This document shows positions 7,159-14,978 of a DNA stretch of 15,341 bases, one piece after another. Below the pieces are notes generated by a model. The model had not been told where the DNA came from and did no database searches. It saw only the letters and a list, made by a program, of their open reading frames with translations. The number at the start of each line of letters is the position of its first letter. Position 1 is the stretch's first letter. Source of the DNA: Azoarcus sp. (GTDB lineage Bacteria; Pseudomonadota; Gammaproteobacteria; Burkholderiales; Rhodocyclaceae). The position numbers and the translations under genes are program-made. The stretch is from positions 1 to 15,341 of the forward strand of contig JAITCV010000057.1 in the NCBI GenBank assembly GCA_031282905.1. The letters run 5' to 3'.

Positions 7159-7593
7159 ATGAACAGGCAACAAGGTTTCACCCTGATCGAGATCATGATC
7201 GTAGTGGCCATCCTCGCCATCATTGCCGCGCTCGCGATACCGAGCTACAGCGACTACATGGCCAGGACACGCCGCGGAACGGCGGCGGCGTGTCTGCTGG
7301 AAGTGGGGCAGCTCGTGGAGCGCTACTATACCAAGAAGCTGTCATATACTGGCTTTGAAATACCGACAACGCCGAAAATGGAATGCCAGAAGGCGTTGGA
7401 GGATCATTATGACTTCAGCTTCGATATCGATGATGATGTGAAATACAAGGTGATAGCCGACGCTAAAGACAACCAGGTAGCGCAGGACAAGGGGCGGTGC
7501 GATAAACTTGTCCTTCAAGGAAATGGGCTGAAAGCCATCGAGGGCGGCACTATTTCAGCTGCGAGTTGCTGGGCGGGCAAAGCCTCCTCATAA
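7159..7593 (+). CDS. pilE: type IV pilus minor pilin PilE
   Basis: Minor pilin thought to link the PilVWX tip complex to the major pilin fibre. The product is 144 aa. The leader MNRQQG is followed by FTLIEIMIVVAILAIIAALAIPSYSDYMARTRR, a textbook type IVa N-terminus with +5 Glu and a kinked membrane helix. A pair of Cys (GRCDK and ASCWAG) bounds a likely C-terminal D-region, with two more Cys at AACLLE and MECQKA. ATG 7159 has AGGAG at 7147-7151, 7 nt upstream. An in-frame ATG at 7066 overlapping the pilY1 stop would add 31 residues and reads through the hairpin, so it is less likely to be the pilin start. This is the last gene of the pilus block. The major pilin PilA can look similar at the N-terminus, but the context and C-terminus favour PilE. 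Confidence 0.92.
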   Translation: MNRQQGFTLIEIMIVVAILAIIAALAIPSYSDYMARTRRGTAAACLLEVGQLVERYYTKKLSYTGFEIPTTPKMECQKALEDHYDFSFDIDDDVKYKVIADAKDNQVAQDKGRCDKLVLQGNGLKAIEGGTISAASCWAGKASS

Positions 7594-7601
7594 AAGAATC
7601 A

Positions 7602-7636
7602 AATGTGGGGGGCGGCTTCCAGCCGCTCCTCATATT
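7602..7636 (+). terminator. long hairpin after pilE, probable transcript end or REP-like unit
   Basis: The segment folds with GCGGCT / AGCCGC around a TCC loop at the core (7612-7626), and pairing continues outward to A7602-T7636 for 16 bp in all. Four of the outer pairs are G.T wobbles, which pair in + strand RNA but become C.A mismatches in - strand RNA. The fold is therefore stronger in the pilE transcript than in the pyrF transcript. It begins 8 nt after the pilE stop. No U-run follows, so it may be Rho-assisted or act as an exonuclease barrier. Confidence 0.55.
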
Positions 7637-7666
7637 CTCCATCGTCCTGGCAGCCATCACGCTCCA

Positions 7667-7720
7667 CCAGTCGACTGGAAGTCGGCTCCATTTCCACTTG
7701 GAAGCCGGGCTCCATTTCTC
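7667..7720. repeat. degenerate REP-like units in the pilE/pyrF convergent spacer
   Basis: TGGAAGTCGGCTCCATTT (7676-7693) recurs as TGGAAGCCGGGCTCCATTT (7699-7717), a near-tandem repeat 23 nt apart. The first copy is preceded by the perfect 12-bp palindrome CCAGTCGACTGG (7667-7678). Read on the - strand, these and the 7602-7636 hairpin share a GGAGC-(3-5)-CT-TCCAG or GGAAGCC theme. They look like eroded copies of one small palindromic repeat family. Confidence 0.5.
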
Positions 7721-7725
7721 GTTTT

Positions 7726-8568
7726 TCAGAACCGAGAGCAAGAAACCCGTCGTTGCGCATTGATCGCATCTCGGGTTGCGAGCGCGGCTTTTCGCGCGGC
7801 TTGGGCGTAATCCTCGCCCGCGCCAGCATAAAGGATGGCGCGCGAGGAGCTGATCATCAGCCCGCAGCCATCCGCAGTCTGTCCGGCTGCCACGGTCGCG
7901 GCGATATCGCCGCCCTGGGCGCCGATGCCGGGGACGAGCAGCGCCATATCGCCGACCTGCGCGCCGACCAGCGCGCGTACCCGTGCAATCTCGGCGGGAA
8001 AGGTCGCGCCCACCACCAGGGCGCAATTGCCGCTGCTGTTCCACTCGCACGCCAGGCGCGCAACACGCTCGTAGAGTTTTTCCCCGCCCACATCGAGGAA
8101 TTGCAGGTCACCGCCACCGGGGTTGGAAGTACGGCAAAGCAGGATGACGCCCTTGTCGCGCCAGGCGAGATAAGGCTCGACCGAATCGCGCCCCATGTAA
8201 GGATTCACCGTGACCGCATCGGCCCGATAACGCGCGAATGCCTCCTCGGCATAGCGTGTGGCGGTACTGCCGATATCGCCGCGTTTGGCGTCGAGGATCA
8301 CCGGGACGGTGGGGTGATGGGCGTGGATGTGTTCTATCAATGCTTCGAGCTGGTCTTCGGCTCGCAATGCGGCAAAGTAGGCGATCTGCGGCTTGAACGC
8401 GCAGACGAGGTCGGCGGTGGCGTCGACGATGTCGCGGCAGAATTCGAAAATCGCCCGCGAGCGTCCGGACAGATGGGCGGGAAAACGGGCCGGATCGGGA
8501 TCCAGCCCGACGCAAAGCAGGCTGTCATGCGCGCGCCAGGCGGCTTTCAGCGCGGTCATGAAGTGCAT
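7726..8568 (-). CDS. pyrF: orotidine 5'-phosphate decarboxylase (long PyrF type)
   Basis: Converts OMP to UMP, the last step of de novo pyrimidine synthesis, in the cytoplasm. The product is 280 aa, which fits the longer PyrF subfamily (about 270 aa). Seen motifs: SLLCVGLDPDP (16-26), the catalytic LDAKRGDIGSTA (92-103, with Asp93, Lys95 and Asp98), VTVNPYMGRDSVEPYL, LLVPGIGAQGGD, and the phosphate-gripping ISSSRAILYA near the C-terminus. ATG 8568 (MHFMTALKAAW) has an AAGGA about 10 nt upstream, overlapping the ubiA stop; an ATG three codons further in is an alternative. It begins 13 nt after ubiA, so it is likely the last gene of the miaB-to-pyrF transcript. Its end converges with pilE across a 132-nt repeat-bearing spacer. 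The tail SCSRF after QRR is probably not conserved. Confidence 0.95.
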   Translation of the reverse strand: MHFMTALKAAWRAHDSLLCVGLDPDPARFPAHLSGRSRAIFEFCRDIVDATADLVCAFKPQIAYFAALRAEDQLEALIEHIHAHHPTVPVILDAKRGDIGSTATRYAEEAFARYRADAVTVNPYMGRDSVEPYLAWRDKGVILLCRTSNPGGGDLQFLDVGGEKLYERVARLACEWNSSGNCALVVGATFPAEIARVRALVGAQVGDMALLVPGIGAQGGDIAATVAAGQTADGCGLMISSSRAILYAGAGEDYAQAARKAALATRDAINAQRRVSCSRF

Positions 8569-8581
8569 GGCGAGCTTTTCC

Positions 8582-9466
8582 TTATCCGCGCACCCAGAAG
8601 TCGAGCGCCAATCCGGCGAAGATGGCCGCGCCGACCCAATTGTTGTGCACGAACGCCTGCCAGCAGGCGGCGCGCTCACGGGTGCGGATCAAGCGATAGT
8701 GGTAAAACGCGCAACCAGCGGCCACCGCCAGGCCGCCGAGGAATAGCCAACCCCGTCCGGCCAGCACGCCGGTGACGCCAACGCAACAGAAAGCCAGCGC
8801 GTAACAAGCCATCACCGCATGCACTTCGAACCGCCCGAAGGTGATCGCCGAGCTATGGATGAGACCGAGCTTGATATCGTCGGCGCGATCGACCATCGCA
8901 TATTCGGTGTCATAGGCCACCGTCCAGAACAGATTGCCCACGAACAGACTCCAGGCCAGCGCGGGCACCGTCCCCTGCACGGCGGCAAAGCTCATCAGGA
9001 TGCCGAAGCTGAACGCGATGCCGAGATAGGCCTGGGGAATGGACAGGAAACGCTTGGCCAGGGGATAGCTCGCCGCGAGAAAGAGCGCGGGCACGGTCAG
9101 CCACAACACCAGTTGTCCGAGCGGCAGCACCAGCAGGAAGGCGATCGCCAGCATGCCCGCAGCCAGCAGCATGGCTTCGCGTCCGCTCACCGCGCCGGTC
9201 GCAAGCGGCCGATCGCGGGTGCGCTCGACATGAGCGTCGAAATCCCGGTCGGCGTAATCGTTGATCACGCATCCCGCCGAATGCATCAGGAAACTGCCGA
9301 GACCAAAAACCAGCACCAGATAGAACGGCGGCCAGCCGTCGGCGGCCAGCCACAACGCCCACATCGTCGGCCAGAGCAACAGCAGGGTGCCGACCTGTTT
9401 GTCGAGACGGTCGACGCGAATGAGATGGGCATAATGTGGCAAGCGTGCGGCAAGACTGGTGTTCAT
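8582..9466 (-). CDS. ubiA: 4-hydroxybenzoate polyprenyltransferase UbiA
   Basis: Integral membrane prenyltransferase that joins the polyprenyl tail to 4-hydroxybenzoate in ubiquinone synthesis. The product is 294 aa, normal for the family, with about eight or nine hydrophobic segments. Both Mg/diphosphate motifs are intact: NDYADRDFD (69-77) and DTEYAMVD (186-193) followed by RADDIKLG. The start at ATG 9466 (MNTSLAARLPHYAHLIRVDRLDKQVG) has AGGAAG about 7-8 nt upstream. A further upstream in-frame ATG at 9511 would add 15 residues with no membrane or motif content and is rejected. A 56-nt gap separates it from lnt, so read-through from the lnt operon is likely. The side-chain length (octaprenyl or other) cannot be read from the sequence. 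Confidence 0.95.
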   Translation of the reverse strand: MNTSLAARLPHYAHLIRVDRLDKQVGTLLLLWPTMWALWLAADGWPPFYLVLVFGLGSFLMHSAGCVINDYADRDFDAHVERTRDRPLATGAVSGREAMLLAAGMLAIAFLLVLPLGQLVLWLTVPALFLAASYPLAKRFLSIPQAYLGIAFSFGILMSFAAVQGTVPALAWSLFVGNLFWTVAYDTEYAMVDRADDIKLGLIHSSAITFGRFEVHAVMACYALAFCCVGVTGVLAGRGWLFLGGLAVAAGCAFYHYRLIRTRERAACWQAFVHNNWVGAAIFAGLALDFWVRG

Positions 9467-9522
9467 CGGCTTCTTCCTGGTGGGGTGACAAGACATGCGC
9501 TGCATGCGCAATTTCCTTGATT

Positions 9523-10998
9523 CTACACACTGCGGCTTTGCCGCCGCAGAGTAAACAGCATGAACAAGGACAAGGACGCGATGAGCAGCGCCGGTACATC
9601 ACCCCAACGCGCGTAAGGCGTCATGCCTTGCCAGGCGGATACCGACACCTCCAGCACATCGCGGGTAAACGCGGGCAGGACGGCTGCCACCGCGCCATCG
9701 GGCAGGATCAGCGCGGTCATGCCCGTGTTGGTCGCGCGCAGCATCGGCCTGCCGCTCTCGATGGCGCGCACCCGGGCAATTTGCAGATGCTGCGGCTGGG
9801 CGAAAGAATCACCGTACCAAGCAAGGTTGGACAGATTGAGCATCAGCCCGGCCTCGGGAAGACGGGAAACCAACTCGGCGCCAAACACGTCTTCATAGCA
9901 GATGTTCACCGCGATCTTGCGTCCGAAAAGTTCGAGTGGCGGCGGATTGTCCACGCCCCGGCTCTGGTTCGACATCGGGATATGAACCCAGCGGTAGAAC
10001 CAGCCGAACAGCGGCGGCGAATATTCACCGAAAGGCACGAGGTGACGCTTGGCGTAATACTGTCCCGCGCCCACGCCAAATGTAGACGCCGCGTTGTAGA
10101 TGCGCCTGTCCGCGTCGCGGGCGAACACGCCTGTCACCAGTGTCGCGCCGCGCTGGTCGAGCATTGCGCCAAGTTCGTCGACATAAGCGCCTGGCAACTG
10201 CTCGACCAGCGCTGGTAACGCGGTTTCGGGCAACACCACGAGTTGGCCCCGGCTGGCGCGCACGAGTTCGAGACTGGTGCGCAGGATGGTGTGGAAATGT
10301 TCGGGACTCCATTTGAGCGCCTGCTCGAAATTGGTCTGCACCAGCGAGACCGCCAGCGGCTCGCCCACGGGTTCGACCCAGGCAAGACGCCCCGCGAGCC
10401 AGCCCCCGCCGCCCACCACCAGCAAGGCCGCCGCCAGTTGCCTGCGGTTATGTGCTACTCGCCAATCCATCACCCCGCCCCACGCCGCCAGCGCCGCCAC
10501 CAACGCGCCAACGCCATACACGCCCGCCATCGGCAGCCAACCCGCGAGCGGACTGGGCGGCGTTTGGGAATAACCGATGGCAAGCCAGGGAAAGCCGGTA
10601 AAGACCACTCCGCGCAGCCATTCGGCCATGAACCACAAGGCGGCGAAAATCCCCGCCCGGCAAAACGCGCCGCCACGCCGCAGGCGAAAATAGGCAAGCA
10701 TGGCGAGCGCCGGATAGAGCGCGAGGTAGGCGCAAAACAACAAGACGGCCAACGCCGCCAGCGGCGCGGGCATGCCGCCGTAACGTTCAAGCGCGACAAA
10801 CAGCCACGACACCCCGACGCCGAAACAAGCCAGCCCCCAGAGCAGGCCAAGCACGAACGCCGCCCCGCTTCCCGCCGCGCGCTCGACACGCCAGGCCAAC
10901 ACGCCGATGCTGGCAAAGCCGAACACGAACAGATCGAAGGGGGCGAAAGCCAGCACCCCGCCCGCACCGGCGGCCAACGCCCACAGCACGTTACGCAT
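9523..10998 (-). CDS. lnt: apolipoprotein N-acyltransferase Lnt
   Basis: Inner-membrane enzyme that adds the third acyl chain to the N-terminal Cys of lipoproteins, needed for Lol sorting. The product is 491 aa. The N-terminal part (about 1-205) holds the membrane helices (WALAAGAGGVLAFAPFDLFVFGFA onward, with ALWFMAEWLRGVVFTGFPWLAIGYSQ). The C-terminal part is the periplasmic nitrilase domain and shows the full catalytic triad: Glu258 (VVLPETALP), Lys317 (YYAKRHLVPFGEY) and Cys367 (VNICYEDVFG). NLSNLAWYGDSFAQPQHLQIARVRAIE and RATNTGMTA are also conserved. One last hydrophobic helix (LLIASLSLFMLF) ends the protein. The start at 10998 lies 8 nt inside the end of corC, implying coupled translation. 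Upstream in-frame starts would only add sequence antisense to nothing useful and overlapping corC. Confidence 0.96.
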   Translation of the reverse strand: MRNVLWALAAGAGGVLAFAPFDLFVFGFASIGVLAWRVERAAGSGAAFVLGLLWGLACFGVGVSWLFVALERYGGMPAPLAALAVLLFCAYLALYPALAMLAYFRLRRGGAFCRAGIFAALWFMAEWLRGVVFTGFPWLAIGYSQTPPSPLAGWLPMAGVYGVGALVAALAAWGGVMDWRVAHNRRQLAAALLVVGGGGWLAGRLAWVEPVGEPLAVSLVQTNFEQALKWSPEHFHTILRTSLELVRASRGQLVVLPETALPALVEQLPGAYVDELGAMLDQRGATLVTGVFARDADRRIYNAASTFGVGAGQYYAKRHLVPFGEYSPPLFGWFYRWVHIPMSNQSRGVDNPPPLELFGRKIAVNICYEDVFGAELVSRLPEAGLMLNLSNLAWYGDSFAQPQHLQIARVRAIESGRPMLRATNTGMTALILPDGAVAAVLPAFTRDVLEVSVSAWQGMTPYARWGDVPALLIASLSLFMLFTLRRQSRSV

Positions 10999-11827
10999 CC
11001 GAGGCCACACGCTCGACCAACAGGGAATGAATCCGCCGACTGTCGGCGCGCGCCACCAGCACCCGCCAATCATCGAGCACCACCACCTCGCCCCGCCGCG
11101 GCAGACGGCCAAGGCGATGAATCAACAGCCCGCCAATGGTATCGACCTCGTCATCGCTGAATGTCGTGGCAAACGCGGCATTGAAATCGTCGATGCTGGT
11201 GGTGGCCTTCACCCGGTAACGTCCGCCGTGGTCGGGCAGGATGTTGTCGCTGTCATCGACATCGAATTCGTCCTCGATCTCGCCGACGATCTGTTCGAGC
11301 ACATCCTCGATCGTCACCAATCCGGCAACACCGCCATATTCGTCGACCACGATCGCCATGTGGTCGTGGCTGAGGCGAAACTCGCGCAGCAGCACGTTGA
11401 GCCGCTTCGACTCGGGGATGAACACCGCCGGACGCAGCCGCTCGCGGATATTGAAGTCATCGCGCGCGCCCGCGAAGTAACGCAGCAGATCCTTGGCCAG
11501 CAAGATACCGATGACGTCGTCCTTGTCGCCTTCCACCACGGGGAAACGCGAATGTCCGGTCTTCACCGCGATCGCCGCGATGCTGTCGAGCCCCTCGCTG
11601 ACATGGATCACGCTCATCCGCGCCCGCGGCACCATCACGTCGCGCACCTCGCAATCGGCCATTTGCAGCGCCCCTTCGATGATGGACAGCGCATCGGCAT
11701 CGAGCAACGCGCGTTCGTGGGCGGCGTGGAGTTGGGCGAGCAATTCGTTGCGGTTTTCCGGCTCATGGGTGAGGAAAGCGGAGAGCCGTTCCAGCAAACC
11801 CGGTTTGTCGAGAGATGGACTATCCAT
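10991..11827 (-). CDS. corC: CBS-pair / CorC_HlyC-domain protein YbeX (CorC)
   Basis: Cytoplasmic CBS-domain protein of the CorC/YbeX family (278 aa). In enterobacteria it was linked to CorA-dependent Mg/Co efflux, and ybeX has also been tied to ribosome metabolism; the exact role here is open. The order seen is: a short N-terminal helical region (LLERLSAFLTHEPENRNELLAQLHAAHERALLDADALSIIEGALQ, about 10-55), two CBS motifs (VRDVMVPRARM to about 185, including HSRFPVVEG and HMAIVVDEYGGVAGLVTIEDVLEQIVGEI), and a C-terminal CorC_HlyC domain (about 195-275, GGLLIHRLGRLPRRGE). No DUF21 membrane domain is present, which separates YbeX from the CorB/HlyC membrane forms. It starts 1 nt after the ybeY stop and overlaps lnt by 8 nt. 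Confidence 0.93.
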   Translation of the reverse strand: MDSPSLDKPGLLERLSAFLTHEPENRNELLAQLHAAHERALLDADALSIIEGALQMADCEVRDVMVPRARMSVIHVSEGLDSIAAIAVKTGHSRFPVVEGDKDDVIGILLAKDLLRYFAGARDDFNIRERLRPAVFIPESKRLNVLLREFRLSHDHMAIVVDEYGGVAGLVTIEDVLEQIVGEIEDEFDVDDSDNILPDHGGRYRVKATTSIDDFNAAFATTFSDDEVDTIGGLLIHRLGRLPRRGEVVVLDDWRVLVARADSRRIHSLLVERVASDA

Positions 11828-11828
11828 G

Positions 11829-12623
11829 TCAGCGATAGGGATCGGCGTAACCCAATGCAGCCAGGATCTCGCGCTCGCGGGTCTCCATGACTGTGGCATC
11901 GCTCTCGATCCGGTGATCGAAACCCTGCAAATGCAGCATCCCATGCACGACGAGGTGGGCAAAATGGGCATCGAGCGCCTTGCCCTGCTCCACCGCCTCG
12001 CGCGCCACCACCGGCACGCACAGCACCAAATCCCCCCGGAGCGGCGCGTTCTTCCCGCCAGCGTCGCCCTCCCCGCCGCCGTCGTCATCATCACGGTCGC
12101 TGTCATAGACGAAGGTCAACACATTGGTGGCGTAATCCTTGCTGCGATAATTCTTGTTCAACTCCCGCCCTTCGGCCTCGCCCACCAGCCGGACGGTGAC
12201 TTCCACGTCCCCGAGCAAGGCGGCCTGCGCCCAGCGCCGGATCTGGTGCTTCTTGGGCGCATTGAGGCGATCGGCGCCGTCGAGCGCCTTTTGCACTTCG
12301 AGATCGAGCACCGGCGGCGCTTCTCTCACGGGCAGATCGAACGCCTCGATCGGCTGGAGCTCGTGATTCACCTCCACCCGCAGATTGAGCACATTACAGG
12401 CCCCGGGCTGGACATTGATCAGCGGCACCGCCGACTCATCCCCCGCCACGTCGGCCTCGATTTCAAGATCGCCCCAGGCGCGGTCGGGAAACCCCAGGAT
12501 CAGCCGTCGGCCATCGTCGAATTCGATCTCCAGCCGCTCGGCCCGCACCCGGCTGCGCCGCCCATCGCCGTCGATGGCGACGATACGGGGAGAACCATCG
12601 CCATTACCCGCTTGCTTCGCCAT
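11829..12623 (-). CDS. ybeY: endoribonuclease YbeY (rRNA maturation factor) with N-terminal extension
   Basis: Metal-dependent single-strand RNase family acting in 16S rRNA 3'-end maturation and ribosome quality control. The catalytic zinc motif is intact: HGMLHLQGFDH (His227, His231, His237). The conserved Arg region is also present (YRSKDYATNVLTF, Arg160). The protein is 264 aa, but YbeY is normally about 150-190. The YbeY fold seems to begin near residue 103 (PPVLDLEVQKALDGAD). Residues 1-100 are a separate, acidic, probably beta-rich module (RLEIEFDDGRRLILGFPDRAWGD, then INVQPGACNVLNLRVE) that I do not recognise. A second oddity is a Gly/Asp insertion (174-193). The start at 12623 overlaps phoH by 20 nt and has GGAGAGGGA upstream. 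No shorter start has better support: beginning at the YbeY fold would leave about 300 nt of unexplained open frame in a tightly packed operon. Confidence 0.92.
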   Translation of the reverse strand: MAKQAGNGDGSPRIVAIDGDGRRSRVRAERLEIEFDDGRRLILGFPDRAWGDLEIEADVAGDESAVPLINVQPGACNVLNLRVEVNHELQPIEAFDLPVREAPPVLDLEVQKALDGADRLNAPKKHQIRRWAQAALLGDVEVTVRLVGEAEGRELNKNYRSKDYATNVLTFVYDSDRDDDDGGGEGDAGGKNAPLRGDLVLCVPVVAREAVEQGKALDAHFAHLVVHGMLHLQGFDHRIESDATVMETREREILAALGYADPYR

Positions 12624-13578
12624 GATTGCCGTCCCTCTCCTTTTTTTGCTGTGTATGCCGGTCATAAGCTTCGACGATGCGTGCCACCAGCGGATGACGC
12701 ACCACATCTTCCTTGTGGAACTCGATGAACGCCAGCCCGCGCACATCCTTCAACACGTCGCGCGCCACCGCGAGTCCGCTGCGCTGGCCGCGCGCCAGGT
12801 CGACCTGGGTCAGGTCGCCGGTCACCACCGCCTTGGCGCCGAAACCGATGCGGGTCAGGAACATCTTCATCTGTTCGGGCGTGGTGTTCTGCGCCTCGTC
12901 GAGAATGATAAAGGCATTGTTGAGCGTGCGCCCGCGCATGAAGGCCAAGGGCGCGATCTCGATCAGCCCACGCTCGAAAAGCTTGCCCACCTTCTCGAAC
13001 CCCACGAGATCGTAAAGCGCGTCATAGAGCGGGCGCAGATAGGGATCGACCTTCTGCGCCAGATCGCCCGGCAAGAAACCCAGGCGTTCGCCCGCCTCGA
13101 CCGCTGGCCGGGTCAGCACGATGCGCTCGACCATGTCCCGCTCGAAGGCATCGACCGCGCTCGCCACTGCCAGATAGGTCTTGCCCGTGCCCGCGGGGCC
13201 GATGCCGAAGGTGATATCGCTGTTCTGGATGCTGCGCAGATAATCCGCCTGTCGTGGCGTGCGCCCGTGCAACTCGACGCGCCGGGTGAGCAACACCGGC
13301 GTCTCCGCGACCTCCTCGCCATCCTGGCGGGCAATCTCGACCAGGCCAAGCTGGATATCCTCACGCAGCAAATCACGTCCGGCCTGCTCATAGAAATGAC
13401 GCAAGGCGCGTTCCCCCTTGTGCGCCGCCTGCCCGCTCAAGGTGAAATTCGCCCCCCGGCGGACGATGCCGAGATCGAAGGCATTCTCGATCTGGCGCAA
13501 GTTCTCGTCGAGCGTCCCGCACAAGCGGGCAAGCCGCACATTATCGACCGGCTCGAAAACGACTTCCAATGTTGTCAT
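12604..13578 (-). CDS. phoH: PhoH-family ATPase YbeZ
   Basis: P-loop ATPase of the PhoH/YbeZ family, commonly encoded beside YbeY and thought to act with it in RNA handling. The product is 324 aa, a normal length. An N-terminal domain of about 100 residues (FEPVDNVRLARLCGTLDENLRQIENAFDLGIVRRG) precedes the ATPase domain, which opens RTPRQADYLRSI. The Walker A motif is GPAGTGKT (127-134). The Walker B motif is FIILDEAQ (223-230). Other conserved stretches are VLTRPAVEAGERLGFLPGDL, MFLTRIGFGAKAVVTGDLTQVDL and HPLVARIVEAY. ATG 13578 lies 1 nt after the miaB stop and lacks a strong Shine-Dalgarno, which suggests coupling to miaB translation. The tail is hydrophilic (QQKKERDGNHGEASG) and overlaps the ybeY start. 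Confidence 0.95.
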   Translation of the reverse strand: MTTLEVVFEPVDNVRLARLCGTLDENLRQIENAFDLGIVRRGANFTLSGQAAHKGERALRHFYEQAGRDLLREDIQLGLVEIARQDGEEVAETPVLLTRRVELHGRTPRQADYLRSIQNSDITFGIGPAGTGKTYLAVASAVDAFERDMVERIVLTRPAVEAGERLGFLPGDLAQKVDPYLRPLYDALYDLVGFEKVGKLFERGLIEIAPLAFMRGRTLNNAFIILDEAQNTTPEQMKMFLTRIGFGAKAVVTGDLTQVDLARGQRSGLAVARDVLKDVRGLAFIEFHKEDVVRHPLVARIVEAYDRHTQQKKERDGNHGEASG

Positions 13579-13579
13579 A

Positions 13580-14929
13580 TCAGGACTCTCTCATCACGAT
13601 TTCGCCGCGCAGGCTGTGCGGCAGAGCGGCGGCGATGGTCACATCGATGAACTGCCCGATCAAGCGCTCACGATGAACGGACGGCGCGGGAAAATTCACC
13701 ACCCGGTTGTTTTCGGTCCGTCCGCATAATTCATCGGCATTCTTTTTCGCCACGCCCTCGACCAGGATGCGCTGCGTCGTCCCGACCATGGCCGCGCTCA
13801 CCGCCCGCGCCTGCTCGTCGATGCGCTGCTGCAAACGCGCCAGCCACGCTAGCTTGACGGTCTGCGGCACGGGATCATCGAATTCGGCCGCGGGCGTCCC
13901 CGGTCTGGCGCTATAGACGAAACTGAAAGAACCATCGAACCCAATCTCATCGATCAGCGCCATGGTCTTGTCGAAATCGGCCGCGGTCTCGCCAGGAAAA
14001 CCGACGATGAAATCGGACGTCAATGACAAATCGGGCCGCACCGCGCGCAATTTGCGCACGATGGACTTGAACTCCAGCACGGTATAACCCCGCTTCATCG
14101 CCGCCAGCACGCGATCGGAACCGGACTGCACCGGCAGATGCAATTGCGGCACCAGCTTGGGCAAGCGCGCATAGGCATCGATCAAACGCGACGTCATCTC
14201 GCGCGGATGCGAAGTGGTATAGCGGATCCGCTCGATACCGGGCACGCCATGCACGCATTCGAGCAAGAAGGCAAAATCGCCCGTCTCCCCGCCGCCCCTG
14301 GCCAGTTCGCCCCGCCAGGCATTGACGTTTTGCCCAAGCAAGGTCACCTCCTTCACCCCGCGCGCCGCCAGATGCGCAATCTCGGCCAGCACATCGTCGA
14401 GCGGGCGTGAAACCTCCTCGCCACGGGTATAAGGCACCACGCAATACGTGCAGTACTTGGAACAACCTTCCATGATCGAAACGAAGGCCGACGCGCTTTC
14501 GGCCCCGGTCTGCGGCAAGGCATCGAATTTCTCGATCTCGGGAAACGAAACATCCACCTGGGGCCGCCCGCTCTCCCGGCGGCGGGCGATGAGCTGTGGC
14601 AACCGATGCAGGGTCTGCGGCCCGAACACCACATCGACATAGGGCGCGCGCCGCACGATGGCCTCGCCCTCCTGGCTCGCCACGCAACCCCCGACCCCGA
14701 TGATCAACCCCGGCTTTTCCGCCTTGAGCCGACGCACCCGTCCCAGATCGTGAAACACCCGCTCCTGCGCCTTCTCGCGCACCGAGCAAGTGTTGAACAA
14801 AATGATGTCCGCTTCCTCGGGCCGATCGGTACGGGCCAGCGCCTCGTCCGCGCCAAGCACATCCGCCATGCGATCGGAATCATACTCATTCATTTGGCAC
14901 CCAAAGGTGCGGATATAGAGCTTTCTCAT
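13580..14929 (-). CDS. miaB: tRNA-2-methylthio-N6-dimethylallyladenosine synthase MiaB
   Basis: Radical-SAM methylthiotransferase that turns i6A37 into ms2i6A37 in tRNAs reading UNN codons. The product is 449 aa, as expected. The three N-terminal auxiliary-cluster Cys are present at 11 (FGCQMNEYDSDRM), 48 (NTCSVREKA) and 82 (GGCVASQEG). The radical-SAM motif CSKYCTYC (Cys156, 160, 163) is intact, followed by VVPYTRGEEVSRP. LLGQNVNAWRG and HLPVQSGSDRVLAAMKRGYT are further MiaB signatures. A TRAM domain ends the protein (about 375-445, ILVEGVAKKNADELCGRTENNRVVNF). ATG 14929 has a good GAGGTG Shine-Dalgarno. It is the first gene of the seven-gene - strand run. It is divergent from the tRNA gene, with 90 nt between them. 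Confidence 0.97.
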   Translation of the reverse strand: MRKLYIRTFGCQMNEYDSDRMADVLGADEALARTDRPEEADIILFNTCSVREKAQERVFHDLGRVRRLKAEKPGLIIGVGGCVASQEGEAIVRRAPYVDVVFGPQTLHRLPQLIARRRESGRPQVDVSFPEIEKFDALPQTGAESASAFVSIMEGCSKYCTYCVVPYTRGEEVSRPLDDVLAEIAHLAARGVKEVTLLGQNVNAWRGELARGGGETGDFAFLLECVHGVPGIERIRYTTSHPREMTSRLIDAYARLPKLVPQLHLPVQSGSDRVLAAMKRGYTVLEFKSIVRKLRAVRPDLSLTSDFIVGFPGETAADFDKTMALIDEIGFDGSFSFVYSARPGTPAAEFDDPVPQTVKLAWLARLQQRIDEQARAVSAAMVGTTQRILVEGVAKKNADELCGRTENNRVVNFPAPSVHRERLIGQFIDVTIAAALPHSLRGEIVMRES

Positions 14930-14978
14930 GCCACCTCGGGCACCACAGGCAAATCCTAGAAGGATACTACATCCAATC

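Noticed and set aside
7603..8775. 390-codon + strand open frame over pyrF and the end of ubiA
   Set aside because: Antisense to two well-identified enzymes, with no motif and no Shine-Dalgarno tied to a plausible start.
9496..9510. Small hairpin TGCGC/GCGCA between lnt and ubiA as a terminator
   Set aside because: Only 5 bp with a 5-nt loop and no T-run on the - strand; too weak to claim termination.
11493..12728. 411-codon + strand open frame over corC and ybeY, and a similar one at 12385-13650
   Set aside because: Both are shadows of - strand genes with intact catalytic motifs. Long antisense frames are expected at this GC content.
14930..14978. A sigma-70 promoter for miaB on the - strand (TTGGCC with TAGTAT)
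   Set aside because: The boxes are poor and the spacer is only 15 nt. A promoter is expected here but none could be placed with confidence.
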